Below, piece after piece: positions 23,625 through 32,913 of a stretch of 58,292 bases of DNA (position 1 is the first letter of the stretch; every line of letters begins with the position of its first letter). The notes under the pieces are model-generated. The model was not told the DNA's origin and did not search any database. It worked only from the letters and a program-made list of their open reading frames with translations. This DNA comes from an uncultured Acidimicrobiales bacterium (lineage in GTDB: Bacteria > Actinomycetota > Acidimicrobiia > Acidimicrobiales > SHLQ01), in NCBI GenBank assembly GCA_938084885.1, contig CALKGG010000053.1, forward strand, positions 1 through 58,292, read 5' to 3'. Both the position numbers and the translations under genes were made by a program.

Positions 23625-24979
23625 CGGCGTCGTCGGTGAGCGCATCGCGTCGACGAGAACGTTCGTCGCCTGTCGTGTTGATGATCCTTCTTGCGGTCGT
23701 GGCCGCGGTGTTTGTCATTGGCTTCTTCTCCCAAGATGACGGCGACGACGTCGGCGGTTTTGCCGACCCACAGGGGACTGGCCTCGAAGGGCTGCTCGGC
23801 TATCGACTGCTCGTCGAGGAACTGGGCGGGACCACCGAGCTCGACGTTTCGTTGCCCGACGAGTCGATCGACGTGGCCCTGCTCGCAACGAACCCGATCA
23901 CCCCGTTCCTCGCTGTCGAAGGCGAGGACTTTGTCGAGTCGTGGGTGCCGCTGCTCGAATGGGTTGATCAGGGTGGCACGCTGATCACTTCTATCGATGT
24001 TGCGACCGGACCTCGACTGCGGGTGGAAACCATCGACGACGACGCACTCGTGTCTCAAGGCACATGCACGATCGAGGCGCTCGATGGTGTCGACGAGATC
24101 CGGACCCTCGACTACTCGCCGACGGCGATCGACGTTGGTGACCAGTCGTGTTTTGGTGATGAAGACGGGGCGTTCGTTGTTGAACGACGCATTGGAAACG
24201 GACGGATCGTTCGTCTTTCGTCGATGTCGGCGCTGATGAATCGCTCGCTTGATGACGGAGATAACGGCGCGCTGGCCGCACGCCTCACTGCACTCGACGA
24301 GAGTCCAACAGTCGGCTTTATCTCGTCGGCTCCGATCTTCTTCGAGCCCGCCGAAGGCGTACGCCCAGGCACTGTTGGCGACCCCGAAACCAACGGTGAA
24401 CAAGTTCGCCGAGACGGTCAAGGGAACCCGCTCGCGTTCACCGGAGGCGACCTCACCGCGCTCGATGAGGACGGCAACCCAATCGGAGCCGGGGATCAAA
24501 CGTTATGGCAACTGATCGACACGAGGGTCAAGGTCATGTTCGCTGGGCTCGTCGTTGCCGGGTTGCTCTACGTGCTTGCAGTGTCTCGTCGCCTCGGCTC
24601 GCCGATCGAAGAACCACAACCAATCGAGCTGCCGAGTTCGTCCTATGTCGAGGCCGTCGGGCGGCTGTACGAGCGCACGCCGCAGTCGCGGGTGAGGTCG
24701 AGTCAGATCTTGCGCAACGACCTTCGGGTCGATTTGGCCCGTCGGGTGGGCATGGCGACCAATGCAACCGCCGTAGAGTTGGCAGTAGCGGTGGGCGGCG
24801 CGAGCGGTCGGGACGAACTGGTGCGGATTCTCGACGGGCCGCCGCCGTCTACCGACGAAGAGTTCGTCCAGTTATCACGTGAACTACTCGAAATTCGAGA
24901 GCGAGTGGATCGAGGCGGAGTAGCGACGCTCGCACGCACCGACGAGATCTCTTTCGACGAAAGGTCAAACAGTGGCTGA
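23621..24979 (+). CDS. DUF4350 membrane protein
   Basis: A 452-residue protein with a first membrane helix at about residues 20-38 and a second at about 305-325 (VMFAGLVVAGLLYVLAVS). Between them lies a domain outside the membrane with the DUF4350 features GLLGYRLLVEELGG, the ALLATNPITP strand and WVDQGGTLITS, a Rossmann-like fold related to glutamine-amidotransferase-like GATase domains. The C-terminal cytoplasmic part begins RRLGSPIEEPQP, common in this family. It overlaps both neighbours (ATGA before, 8 nt after). Likely a partner of the MoxR ATPase. Confidence 0.85.
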   Translation: MTASSVSASRRRERSSPVVLMILLAVVAAVFVIGFFSQDDGDDVGGFADPQGTGLEGLLGYRLLVEELGGTTELDVSLPDESIDVALLATNPITPFLAVEGEDFVESWVPLLEWVDQGGTLITSIDVATGPRLRVETIDDDALVSQGTCTIEALDGVDEIRTLDYSPTAIDVGDQSCFGDEDGAFVVERRIGNGRIVRLSSMSALMNRSLDDGDNGALAARLTALDESPTVGFISSAPIFFEPAEGVRPGTVGDPETNGEQVRRDGQGNPLAFTGGDLTALDEDGNPIGAGDQTLWQLIDTRVKVMFAGLVVAGLLYVLAVSRRLGSPIEEPQPIELPSSSYVEAVGRLYERTPQSRVRSSQILRNDLRVDLARRVGMATNATAVELAVAVGGASGRDELVRILDGPPPSTDEEFVQLSRELLEIRERVDRGGVATLARTDEISFDERSNSG

Positions 24980-26117
24980 TCAGCACCCACCTCCAATTCC
25001 TCCTCCCGGGGACGGAACACCCAACCCAAGTGCGCCTCCACCCAACGTGGCCCCACCTCCAGCGAACATGGCCCCACCTCCAGCGAACGTGGCCGAGACC
25101 CCCGTGCCCGCCGAGGTGGCCGCTCCGCAGGATGCGTCCGCAGCTGCGATGTCGGCTCCTGCCACGTCGCAGACGCCAACGACGTTGGTCGAAGCAGTGC
25201 GCCACGAGGTCGCCAAGGTGGTTGTGGGACAAGAGGGTGTACTCGCTGGGCTGCTTGCGGCGCTCCTCGCCGACGGTCACATCCTGCTCGAAGGGGTGCC
25301 CGGTGTTGCCAAAACCCTGTTGGTCAAGACGATCGCGTCGACCATGAATATCGAGATGGCGAGGATTCAGTTCACTCCCGATTTGATGCCGAGCGACATC
25401 ACTGGCCAGCTCATGTACGAACAGGCGACAAGCGAGTTCACCTTTCGGGAGGGGCCGGTCTTTACCAACCTGCTGCTCGCCGACGAAATCAACCGCACGC
25501 CGCCAAAGACCCAAGCGGCTCTGCTCGAAGTAATGGAAGAGCGTCAGGCCACCGTGGCGGGCGTCGCCCGTGAATTGCCCGATCCGTTTATGGTGATCGC
25601 CACCCAGAACCCGGTCGAATACGAAGGCACCTACCCGCTCCCAGAAGCACAACTCGACCGCTTTCTCGCAAAGATCTATGTGGGTTATCCCGAGCGTGAT
25701 TCCGAGCAAGAAGTCCTTGCCCGACACCACCGGGGTCTGAACCTGCACGAAGTTGCCTCCAACGGTGTGCGGGCCGTCGCTACTGCAGCCGACCTGGCGG
25801 CTGCCCGTGCAGCGGTTCGGGCAATGCAGGTCGACGATTCGATCCTGTCGTACATCACCGAGATCGTGCGAGCAACGCGGACCTCACCAGTGGTCGACTT
25901 GGGTGTTTCTCCTCGCGGTGGGGTGGCCCTCCTCGGCCTATCGAAAGCGTGGGCGTGGATGGCGGGCCGCAGTTTCGTCACCCCTGACGACGTAAAGATG
26001 ATCGCGAAGCCAGGATTGCGGCATCGCCTTGCGGTCCAACCTGAAGCCGAACTTGAAGGTGTTACCGCCGACATTGTCCTCGACGGTCTTCTCGAATCGG
26101 TTCCGGTCCCTCGATGA
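24972..26117 (+). CDS. MoxR-type AAA+ ATPase
   Basis: A 381-residue AAA+ protein with an N-terminal Pro/Ala-rich tail of about 70 residues that contains the 10-residue tandem APPPANMAPP-type repeat (three variants). The ATPase has Walker A LEGVPGVAKT, the MoxR-specific QFTPDLMPSDITG, Walker B LLADEINRTPPKTQ, and sensor 1 ATQNPVEYEGTYPLPEAQLDR. MoxR proteins remodel or insert cofactors into VWA- or DUF58-containing targets. It starts with GTG, overlaps the DUF4350 gene by 8 nt and is followed 19 bp later by the DUF58 gene, its usual partner. Confidence 0.93.
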   Translation: MADQHPPPIPPPGDGTPNPSAPPPNVAPPPANMAPPPANVAETPVPAEVAAPQDASAAAMSAPATSQTPTTLVEAVRHEVAKVVVGQEGVLAGLLAALLADGHILLEGVPGVAKTLLVKTIASTMNIEMARIQFTPDLMPSDITGQLMYEQATSEFTFREGPVFTNLLLADEINRTPPKTQAALLEVMEERQATVAGVARELPDPFMVIATQNPVEYEGTYPLPEAQLDRFLAKIYVGYPERDSEQEVLARHHRGLNLHEVASNGVRAVATAADLAAARAAVRAMQVDDSILSYITEIVRATRTSPVVDLGVSPRGGVALLGLSKAWAWMAGRSFVTPDDVKMIAKPGLRHRLAVQPEAELEGVTADIVLDGLLESVPVPR

Positions 26118-26136
26118 ACTATCGCGGTCAGCGCTG

Positions 26137-27438
26137 ATGATCGTTCGCGGCCGACTCGCGCTGTTTGCGGCACTGCTTTCGCCCGCGGTATTGCTGTCGG
26201 TTAGCCGCCCGTGGTTGGCGCTCGCCGTTGTGCTCGTGGTCGTTGCGGTGGTGTGGTTGGTGGACTTCTTGCTGACCCCGAGCCCGTCGGCTGTCACCAT
26301 CGAACGCACGCTGCCCAAATCGGTGGCGCTCGACCGTGAGGGAACAGCGTCGTGGGTCGTCACCAATGGCTCGCCCCGGTCAGTTTCGGTAACGTTCGCC
26401 GACGAGTTCGCTCCATCGCTCAACCTCACAACCCGTCGGATCTCGCTCGACCTCGACTCGGGCCGCACGGCAACGGTCGAAACCGGCCTCAGCCCGGCCC
26501 GTCGTGGTCGATTCGAGATCGGCGAGCTGGTGGTGCGGCTCGACGGACCGCTTGGGTTTGCGGGTCGGCAGCAGACGAGATGGCAGCCAGAAGAACTGCG
26601 AGTGTTCCCTCGCTTTCCAAGCCGAGCCGAAGCAGAGTTGCGGCTGAAAAGAAACCGTCTCGACATGGGGTTGCGATCTGCCCGGATGCGGGGCGGTGGG
26701 TCCGAATTTGAACAGCTCCGTGACTTCACCGTCGACGACGAGTTTCGCAAGATTGACTGGTCAGCTACCGCCCGCGCCAACCGAATGATCGTCCGTACCT
26801 ACCGGACCGAGCGCAACCAGACCGTGATCAACATCATGGACAATGGCCGTCTGATGGCGGGCCAGGTGGCTGGTGTTCCGAGGGTCGAACATGCCATGGA
26901 TGCCATCATGGCCGTCACCACTGTCGCTGTTGGACTCGGGGACCGGGCGGGACTCATGGTGTTCGATGACCGCATACGAACCGCGGTGTCGGCATCTGCT
27001 CGCTCGACCCAGCTAAGCCAAGTCACGAATGCAATGTTCGACATCGAACCGGAGCTGACCGAAAGTGACTATCGCTCGGCGTTTACCGAAGTGCTGCTGC
27101 GGTTTTCTCGCCGGACGATGCTCATCATCCATACCGAATTGGTCGAGCAAACAATCGGCGAGTTCCTGTTGCCGGCGCTGCCGTTGCTCACACGGTCACA
27201 TGTTGTGGTGATTGCATCGGTGCAGGATCCCGAGGTCGAGCAATGGGCGACGCACACTCCCACAAACGCCGAGTCAGCGCATCGACATGCCGCCGCTGTT
27301 GCGTCACTCGCCGAACGAAAACGTGCGATTGTCGAACTCCGTCGCACCGGCGCAACGGTCATCGATGCTCCTCCGGGCAAGCTCGCTGCTCGCCTCATGG
27401 ATCACTATCTCGACGTCAAGTCAAAGGGGAAGCTGTAG
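26137..27438 (+). CDS. DUF58 protein (VWA-like)
   Basis: A 433-residue protein with two N-terminal membrane helices (about residues 8-50) followed by a beta-rich region and the DUF58 domain. The hallmark is GSEFEQLRDFTVDDEFRKIDW with WSATARANRMIVRTY directly after; NIMDNGRLM stands where the MIDAS-like site is in the VWA relatives. These proteins are the likely MoxR substrates. ATG at 26137 is chosen because the frame before it overlaps the moxR gene. It is convergent with the SpoIIM-type gene. Confidence 0.9.
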   Translation: MIVRGRLALFAALLSPAVLLSVSRPWLALAVVLVVVAVVWLVDFLLTPSPSAVTIERTLPKSVALDREGTASWVVTNGSPRSVSVTFADEFAPSLNLTTRRISLDLDSGRTATVETGLSPARRGRFEIGELVVRLDGPLGFAGRQQTRWQPEELRVFPRFPSRAEAELRLKRNRLDMGLRSARMRGGGSEFEQLRDFTVDDEFRKIDWSATARANRMIVRTYRTERNQTVINIMDNGRLMAGQVAGVPRVEHAMDAIMAVTTVAVGLGDRAGLMVFDDRIRTAVSASARSTQLSQVTNAMFDIEPELTESDYRSAFTEVLLRFSRRTMLIIHTELVEQTIGEFLLPALPLLTRSHVVVIASVQDPEVEQWATHTPTNAESAHRHAAAVASLAERKRAIVELRRTGATVIDAPPGKLAARLMDHYLDVKSKGKL

Positions 27439-27451
27439 GACAAATCTGTCC
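27438..27451. terminator. Short palindrome between DUF58 and SpoIIM genes
   Basis: GGACA-AATC-TGTCC begins at the last base of the DUF58 stop codon and lies in the 30-bp gap between two convergent genes. It is too short to be a strong terminator but resembles the GACA/TGTC palindromes at other gene ends in the window. Confidence 0.35.
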
Positions 27452-27468
27452 GTCGAGCTGGCCTTGCA

Positions 27469-28485
27469 CTAGTTGCGGTCGTCGTCGACTTCGACTCGCA
27501 CAGAATCTCGAATCGACCCGGTGTGGCCCAATGCGGCCGCTGCCGGTCCGAACGCAATGACATAGGCCCAGAAGGCAGCGAAGGCTGCAACGCCGATCGA
27601 AACCCTGGCCCACGTGTCGAGCGGAGACGGCGTGACGAAGCCCTCGATAAGGCCCGCAATAACGAACACAATCACCAGACCAATGATGATCGACGCTGCC
27701 TTCTGCGCCTCGTCTGCGAGCGCGTTCGCTCGGGTTCTGTCGCCGGGAGCGACGAGGGCCCAACCCATCTTCATCCCGGCGCCACCGGCAACCACGATCG
27801 CGGTGATTTCGAGCAGGCCATGGGGGAGGATGAGCCCCCAGAAACGGCCAGCTTCACCTGCGTCGTGAAACAGTCCGGCTGCTTGGCCGATGTTCGCGCC
27901 GTTAAAGGCGAGGAGCAGGACCGTTGGAATCGACCACGCAATGCCGACGACAAAGGCGAGGAACGACACCCGGATGTTATTGACGAACACTTCGGTGGAG
28001 AACTCGGCGGCTGGGGCTGAGGAGTAATACGCCTCGAACTCAGTCTCGATGTAGGCCTCGCGAAGTGCTGGTGTGATGAAGGCGTCGATTGCGGCCGGAG
28101 AGTTCGCAATCCATATGCCGGTCGCGATTGCGGGAATGAAGAACGCGAGGGCCGAGCACATGATCGCGGTTCGAGCGCCCCATACCGCAGCGGGAAATGT
28201 GTGGGCAAAGAAGCCGCGCAGGGCGCCACCTGCACGTGGTTGCGGACCGTAGATCACGGCTCGGGCACTCGCGACGACTCGGGTGAGACGGGCGGTGACC
28301 TGCGGATCGCCATAGGTGCTGCGAACGTGTGAGAGATGGGTGGACGTGCGCTGATACCGGGCGAGCAATTCGTCGAGCTCGTCACCTTCGAGGCGGGAGC
28401 CGCGACTGCCCGCCTTTTGGACGAGCTCCTCAAGCCGCTCCCATTCGGGCGTATTCGCGACGACGTAGCTGTCAAGATTTCCCAC
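27469..28485 (-). CDS. SpoIIM/DUF95 family membrane protein
   Basis: A 338-residue protein with about five to six membrane segments and a cytoplasmic N-terminal region of about 90 residues (ANTPEWERLEELVQKAG and LARYQRTSTHLSHVR). The membrane part has FFAHTFPAAVW, NIRVSFLAFVVGI and FNGANIGQAAG, then HGLLEITAIVVAGGAG, the best-conserved SpoIIM piece. In non-sporulating actinobacteria this family stands next to RDD, MoxR and DUF58 genes; its role there is not established. GTG at 28485 fits the family's start (VGNLDSYV) and a TACCGT hexamer upstream. Divergent from the RDD gene. Confidence 0.88.
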   Translation of the reverse strand: MGNLDSYVVANTPEWERLEELVQKAGSRGSRLEGDELDELLARYQRTSTHLSHVRSTYGDPQVTARLTRVVASARAVIYGPQPRAGGALRGFFAHTFPAAVWGARTAIMCSALAFFIPAIATGIWIANSPAAIDAFITPALREAYIETEFEAYYSSAPAAEFSTEVFVNNIRVSFLAFVVGIAWSIPTVLLLAFNGANIGQAAGLFHDAGEAGRFWGLILPHGLLEITAIVVAGGAGMKMGWALVAPGDRTRANALADEAQKAASIIIGLVIVFVIAGLIEGFVTPSPLDTWARVSIGVAAFAAFWAYVIAFGPAAAALGHTGSIRDSVRVEVDDDRN

Positions 28486-28552
28486 GAAATCAACGGTAGT
28501 CGGTCTAGCGTGGGCTGGTGGACCAGCAACGACACGGGATCGAGCACACGTC

Positions 28553-29320
28553 ATGACAGCGGTAGTGACGGCGGGTCGCGGCATTGTTACCCCGCAGGGT
28601 GTCGTGCTCGACCTCGAGGTTGCTGGGGTTGGTCACCGTGGCGTCGCCCGGCTGATCGATATTGCGATCGTCGGCGGACTGCTCGCTATCACGTTGCAAC
28701 TGCTCGAGCTGCTCCCGCCCACTCCGGCGCTCGTTAGCCAAGTGATCATGGCGTTCCTGTTGATCTTTGGCTATCCAATCGTGGGCGAAACGTTCTTTCG
28801 GGGCCGCACGATCGGCAAGTGGGCAATGGGGTTGCGGACCGTGACGCTCGAAGCAGGGCCCGTCGGGTTTCGCGAGGCGTTTATTCGCTCGCTCTTTCAG
28901 CTCGTCGACATTTTGTTCACGTTCGGTTCCGCGGCCATTGTTGCGGTCATGTTTACTCGTCGCTCGCAGCGTCTCGGGGACTTTGCCGCGGGCACGTTCG
29001 TCATTCTCGATCCGCGAGCGATTCGCCATATCCCGGCGGTGCCGTTCACCCCGCCAATGGGGGCCGAGCACATCGTGGCCGGAATGGATGTCGCAAAGCT
29101 GCGCCCCGAACAAGAACGCCTGATCCGGTCGTTCTTGCTTCGCACTCCGCAACTTTCCAATAATGCCCGGTCAGAGCTCGGTCCTCGCATTGCCGAATCG
29201 ACCTCACAGATCCTCGGCCATTCTGGACTCTTTGGCCTACAGCCAGAGCCATATCTGGTTGCCGTGCTCGCAGCTCGACAGCTCCGTGAGGGCGGTCTGG
29301 CCGAGCTGGCGATCGAATAG
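28553..29320 (+). CDS. RDD family membrane protein
   Basis: A 255-residue protein with three membrane segments. The RDD features are GHRGVARLIDIAIVG (R and D in the first helix) and FRGRTIGKWAMGLRTV, then RSLFQLVDIL. The C-terminal 80 residues are cytoplasmic (LRPEQERLIRSFLLRT, LGPRIAESTSQI). RDD proteins are thought to be transport or stress related. It is head to head with the SpoIIM gene, as in other actinobacteria, with 67 bp between the starts. Confidence 0.88.
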   Translation: MTAVVTAGRGIVTPQGVVLDLEVAGVGHRGVARLIDIAIVGGLLAITLQLLELLPPTPALVSQVIMAFLLIFGYPIVGETFFRGRTIGKWAMGLRTVTLEAGPVGFREAFIRSLFQLVDILFTFGSAAIVAVMFTRRSQRLGDFAAGTFVILDPRAIRHIPAVPFTPPMGAEHIVAGMDVAKLRPEQERLIRSFLLRTPQLSNNARSELGPRIAESTSQILGHSGLFGLQPEPYLVAVLAARQLREGGLAELAIE

Positions 29321-29346
29321 CCAATCGCGGGCAATACACAACCCAA

Positions 29347-29352
29347 TACGAT
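29347..29352 (+). promoter_or_regulatory. Putative leaderless -10 element of the desulfurase-mnmA operon
   Basis: TACGAT followed by six bases and GTG at 29359. The GGGGGA between them might also serve as a ribosome site, so a short-leader alternative cannot be excluded. Confidence 0.4.
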
Positions 29353-29358
29353 GGGGGA

Positions 29359-30480
29359 GTGCCCACGTACCTCGATCACGCTGCATCATCGCCACTTCGT
29401 CCCGAAGCGCTCGATGCCATGCTCCCGTGGTTCGCAGAACGCCACGCAAACCCAACCGCATCGCATCGGGCTGGTCGTCGGGCCCGCCAAGCACTCGATG
29501 AGGCTCGTGCGGTGCTCGCCGAAGCCACCGGGTTTGGGCGAGGCAATGTGGTCTTTACCGGTGGGGGCACCGAATCGGACAACCTTGCGATTGGACGCGG
29601 ACACTTGCCTGGACGAGTCGTGGTCAGTGCCATTGAACACCCCGCCGTTCTCGAACCCGCGCTTCGTCAAGACGCAATCGTTGTCGAGGTCGACGCCGAT
29701 GGCGTGGTCTCGCCGGCCGCGGTCGCGGCGGTGTGCACGACCGAAACCGAGGTTGTTTCGGTGATGATGGTCAACAACGAGACCGGGGTTTGTCAGCCAG
29801 TTTCGGAGATTGCGGAGAAGGTCCACGAGATTGCCCCCAATGCGCTGGTGCACTCCGACGCCGTGCAGGCGCTGCCATGGCTGGATCTGCCAACGCTCAC
29901 CACTGGCGTCGACATGTTGTCGATCACCGGCCACAAGCTCGGCGGCCCGCAAGGTGTTGGGGCGGTCGTTGTGCGTGATGGCGCCATGCCCGAACCAATG
30001 CTCGTGGGTGGCGGACAAGAGCGCGACCGCCGTGCTGGCACGCAGAATGTGGCGGGCATCGTCGGGTTCGCAGCGGCCGTCCGAGCCTCCCTCGACGATC
30101 GAGATGAGCGACTCATGCGCATCGATCGTCTGGCCCGTCGATTACTCGATGGGTTAATGACGAACATCGATGGTGTGCAGCCGACCGTCTCTCGCGAACG
30201 TCGAGTCCCGGGAATCGTGCACGTTTCTATCCCTGGCGTGCAAAGCGAGCCATTGCTGTTCTTGCTCGACGAGAACGATTTGTCGTGCTCGGCGGCTTCG
30301 TCGTGCGCGAGCGGCGCCCAAGGCGCATCGCACGTGATGACCGCAATGGGCGTCGACGCGAGCAATGCCGCCCCGCTGCGCTTGTCGCTCGGCTGGTCGA
30401 CGACCGATGACGATATCGACGCTGCGCTCCGGCTGATTCCCGCCGCTGTTGCACAATTACAAGGAGCCAACGGTGGCTGA
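29359..30480 (+). CDS. Cysteine desulfurase, IscS/NifS type
   Basis: A 373-residue PLP enzyme, group I. It begins YLDHAASSPLRPEAL; the PLP lysine is in SITGHKLGGPQG and the catalytic loop is SCSAASSCASGAQG. It gives persulfide sulfur. The next gene, mnmA, overlaps it by 8 nt (GTG at 30473 inside the last codons), so the likely role is sulfur supply for 2-thiouridine in tRNA. It is distinct from SufS at 2623. Starts with GTG. Confidence 0.92.
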   Translation: MPTYLDHAASSPLRPEALDAMLPWFAERHANPTASHRAGRRARQALDEARAVLAEATGFGRGNVVFTGGGTESDNLAIGRGHLPGRVVVSAIEHPAVLEPALRQDAIVVEVDADGVVSPAAVAAVCTTETEVVSVMMVNNETGVCQPVSEIAEKVHEIAPNALVHSDAVQALPWLDLPTLTTGVDMLSITGHKLGGPQGVGAVVVRDGAMPEPMLVGGGQERDRRAGTQNVAGIVGFAAAVRASLDDRDERLMRIDRLARRLLDGLMTNIDGVQPTVSRERRVPGIVHVSIPGVQSEPLLFLLDENDLSCSAASSCASGAQGASHVMTAMGVDASNAAPLRLSLGWSTTDDDIDAALRLIPAAVAQLQGANGG

Positions 30481-31516
30481 ACGAGTACTGGTTGGCATGT
30501 CCGGAGGCGTGGATTCCTCCGTTGCTGCAGCGCTGCTCCAAGACGACGGATTCGATGTTGTCGGCGTGACGATGAAACTGTGGGGCGGCGAGTCCGACTC
30601 GGGTTGCTGTTCGGTGTCCGATGTCGACGACGCTCGTTGGGTTGCAAATCAACTCGACATCGAACATCACGTGTTCAACTTTGGTGAGGAGTTCGACCGT
30701 CACGTCGTGAACCCGTTCGTCGACACGCATCGCACCGGCGGTACGCCGAATCCGTGCATCGAGTGCAATCGGCACATCAAGTTCGATCTCTTCTTCGAGC
30801 GTGCCTCGGTTCTTGGTTTCGACCGGATCGCCACTGGCCACTATGCGCGCATTGCCACCCTTGACGACGGCACGTTTCGTATGCAGCGCAGCATCGACCC
30901 GCTGAAGGACCAGAGTTATGTGCTGCACATGCTCGGCCAAGACGTGCTCTCCCGGGTGCTGTTGCCGATCGGCGGGTGGCACAAGCCCGACCTGCGGGCA
31001 GAGGCCGAGCGCCGTGGCCTGTTGACTGCAGGCAAGCCCGACAGTCAGGACGTGTGCTTCATCACGAAAGATGGCGGGCGAGAGGCGTTCCTTGGCGCCC
31101 GTGGTGGCCTGACGCCGGGAGTGATCGTGACCGAAGATGGCACCCAAGTGGGCGAGGTGCCGGCGACCGAGCTGGTCACTGTTGGGCAGCGCAAGGGGCT
31201 CAACGTGTCGGGCATGGGCGAGCCGCACTTTGTGGTCGATGTGAACCTACGAGAATCGGTGGTAACGATCGGGCCTCGGCGTTCGCTCCAAGACGACGAG
31301 ACGGGCTTTATCCAGCCGGTCTGGGCGCTCGACTCGTTCACTGGCTCATGTCGAGTGCAGGCGAGCGCTCATGGCACTGCACGTGAGGCGGTCGTTCACA
31401 ACGACCGTGTTACGTGGGCTGAGCCGCGGGACCGAATCGCTGCTGGTCAAAGCCTCGTGTTCTACGACGGCGACGGTCCCGACGCAACGGTCATCGGCGG
31501 AGCCATCGCCACCTGA
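30473..31516 (+). CDS. mnmA: tRNA-specific 2-thiouridylase
   Basis: Forms 2-thiouridine at position 34 of tRNA for Lys, Glu and Gln. The 347-residue protein has the ATP pyrophosphatase loop SGGVDSS (10-16), the catalytic cysteine in NPCIECN (Cys98 matches the usual nucleophile; Cys95 is extra), the second cysteine in SQDVCFI, and the GHYARI and DQSYVLH motifs. The start GTG at 30473 has AAGGAG 6 nt upstream, inside the desulfurase gene. Convergent with the decarboxylase gene. Confidence 0.95.
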   Translation: MAERVLVGMSGGVDSSVAAALLQDDGFDVVGVTMKLWGGESDSGCCSVSDVDDARWVANQLDIEHHVFNFGEEFDRHVVNPFVDTHRTGGTPNPCIECNRHIKFDLFFERASVLGFDRIATGHYARIATLDDGTFRMQRSIDPLKDQSYVLHMLGQDVLSRVLLPIGGWHKPDLRAEAERRGLLTAGKPDSQDVCFITKDGGREAFLGARGGLTPGVIVTEDGTQVGEVPATELVTVGQRKGLNVSGMGEPHFVVDVNLRESVVTIGPRRSLQDDETGFIQPVWALDSFTGSCRVQASAHGTAREAVVHNDRVTWAEPRDRIAAGQSLVFYDGDGPDATVIGGAIAT

Positions 31517-31548
31517 CCACTAATGGGGACAGGCTCTATTGCGTTGGG
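31517..31548. repeat. AATGGGGACAGGCTC motif between convergent genes
   Basis: The 32-bp gap between the mnmA and decarboxylase stops holds TAATGGGGACAGGCTCTATT. Half-sites of the form GGGGACAG/CTGTCCCC recur in bacterial intergenic repeats. Here only one half is present. It is grouped with the other gene-end palindromes by position and base pattern. Confidence 0.4.
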
Positions 31549-32898
31549 TTAGCGGAGGGCGTCGATGATTTCGGCGATCTCGTCGGTTGTCGTTCGTGGG
31601 TTGACAAAGCAGAACCGGTAGATGGGTTCGCCATCCATCCTCGACGGCGTCACGAACGCAAGCCCCGAGTTCATTGCGTCCTCGCTCCACGCTTGATACT
31701 GCGCTGCATCCCAACCGATTCGGCGAAAGGCAACGATCGACAAATTCGGGTCGTGGGCCAACTCGAGATGGTCGGCGTGTCGGATCATTTCTGCGGCGGC
31801 ATTTGTCAGATCGAGCGTGACATCGACCGCAGCCTCGTACGCCTTCGTCCCATGAGTGGCGAGGCTGAACCAGAACGGAAGCCCTCGAACACGGCGGGTC
31901 AAGTGAATTGCATAATCCGATGGGTTCTTGTCGCCGTGGCTGTCGAGGAACGCAAGATATCCGGCGTGCTGCGCGTGCGCGTCGACTGCCCGTTCGGGGT
32001 TTCGATACAGCAACGCACAGCAGTCGAAGGGAGCAAACAGCCACTTGTGCGGATCAACGATGAACGAATCGGCAAGTTCGAGACCGTCGAAGAGGTGATG
32101 AGTTCGCGACGACGCAAGCCCCGCACCGCCGTAGGCCCCGTCGACGTGCAACCAGACGTCCCGCGCACGGCACGCTTCGCCAATCGAGCGCAGTTCATCG
32201 ATAATGCCCAGGTTCGTGGTTCCCGAGGTTGTCACTACTGCACACACGCGGTCGCCGTGTTCGTCGAGCAATGCCGCAACCGCGTCTCCGGTCATCCGGC
32301 GGTTTTCGTCGGTCTCGCACAAGATGACGTCGCAATCCATCACCAACGCGGCGGCTTCGATCGACGAATGCGACTCCTTTGAGGCCACGATGGCGAATCG
32401 GGCGGGCCGATCTTCTCCCAGCCGCAACACCGCCTCATGACGCGCTGCGACGAGTGCTGAAAGGTTGCCGACGGTTCCACCCGGCACGAACACTCCGCCG
32501 GAACCTTCGGGCATTTCCGCGATCTTGCGCAGCCATTCGAGGGCCGCGTTCTCGGCGTACACCGCGCCCGCTCCCTCGAGCCACGAACCCCCGTAGATGG
32601 ACGCAGCCCCGACGACAAGATCGAATAGCACCGCCGACTCGGTCGGTGCAGCCGGAACGAACGAGAGGTACTTGGTGTAGTCGACCGACAGCGACGCCGG
32701 CTCTAACACGTCGGTGAAGAGCTCGAGTGCTGTGATGCCTCCGATGCCGTCCGGTGTGATCGTCTCGCCGCACAGCTCGTCGAGCTCTGCTTCGGTCTTT
32801 GGAAAGTTGAGCGGAATCGGGTCGAGCCGCGTCCGAGCCTTGGCGTATTCAAAGATCTTCAGCGCGAGCGCATCGGTCTCTTCAGTGTGGTCGTGCAT
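31549..32898 (-). CDS. PLP-dependent group II amino-acid decarboxylase
   Basis: A 449-residue enzyme of the aromatic-amino-acid/glutamate decarboxylase superfamily. The PLP lysine is in FIVDPHKWLFAPFDCC, and the preceding HVDGAYGGAG carries the aspartate that contacts the PLP ring; VTTSGTTNLG and PGGTVGNLSAL are further family signatures. The substrate could be tyrosine, tryptophan, 2,4-diaminobutyrate or another amino acid. It lies 15 bp beyond the stop of the PotD-like binding protein gene on the same strand, so the two (and the GlnX-like gene) probably form one operon, which suggests an amine product or substrate is sensed. Confidence 0.88.
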   Translation of the reverse strand: MHDHTEETDALALKIFEYAKARTRLDPIPLNFPKTEAELDELCGETITPDGIGGITALELFTDVLEPASLSVDYTKYLSFVPAAPTESAVLFDLVVGAASIYGGSWLEGAGAVYAENAALEWLRKIAEMPEGSGGVFVPGGTVGNLSALVAARHEAVLRLGEDRPARFAIVASKESHSSIEAAALVMDCDVILCETDENRRMTGDAVAALLDEHGDRVCAVVTTSGTTNLGIIDELRSIGEACRARDVWLHVDGAYGGAGLASSRTHHLFDGLELADSFIVDPHKWLFAPFDCCALLYRNPERAVDAHAQHAGYLAFLDSHGDKNPSDYAIHLTRRVRGLPFWFSLATHGTKAYEAAVDVTLDLTNAAAEMIRHADHLELAHDPNLSIVAFRRIGWDAAQYQAWSEDAMNSGLAFVTPSRMDGEPIYRFCFVNPRTTTDEIAEIIDALR

Positions 32899-32913
32899 GC
32901 AGTCCCTTGAGGG

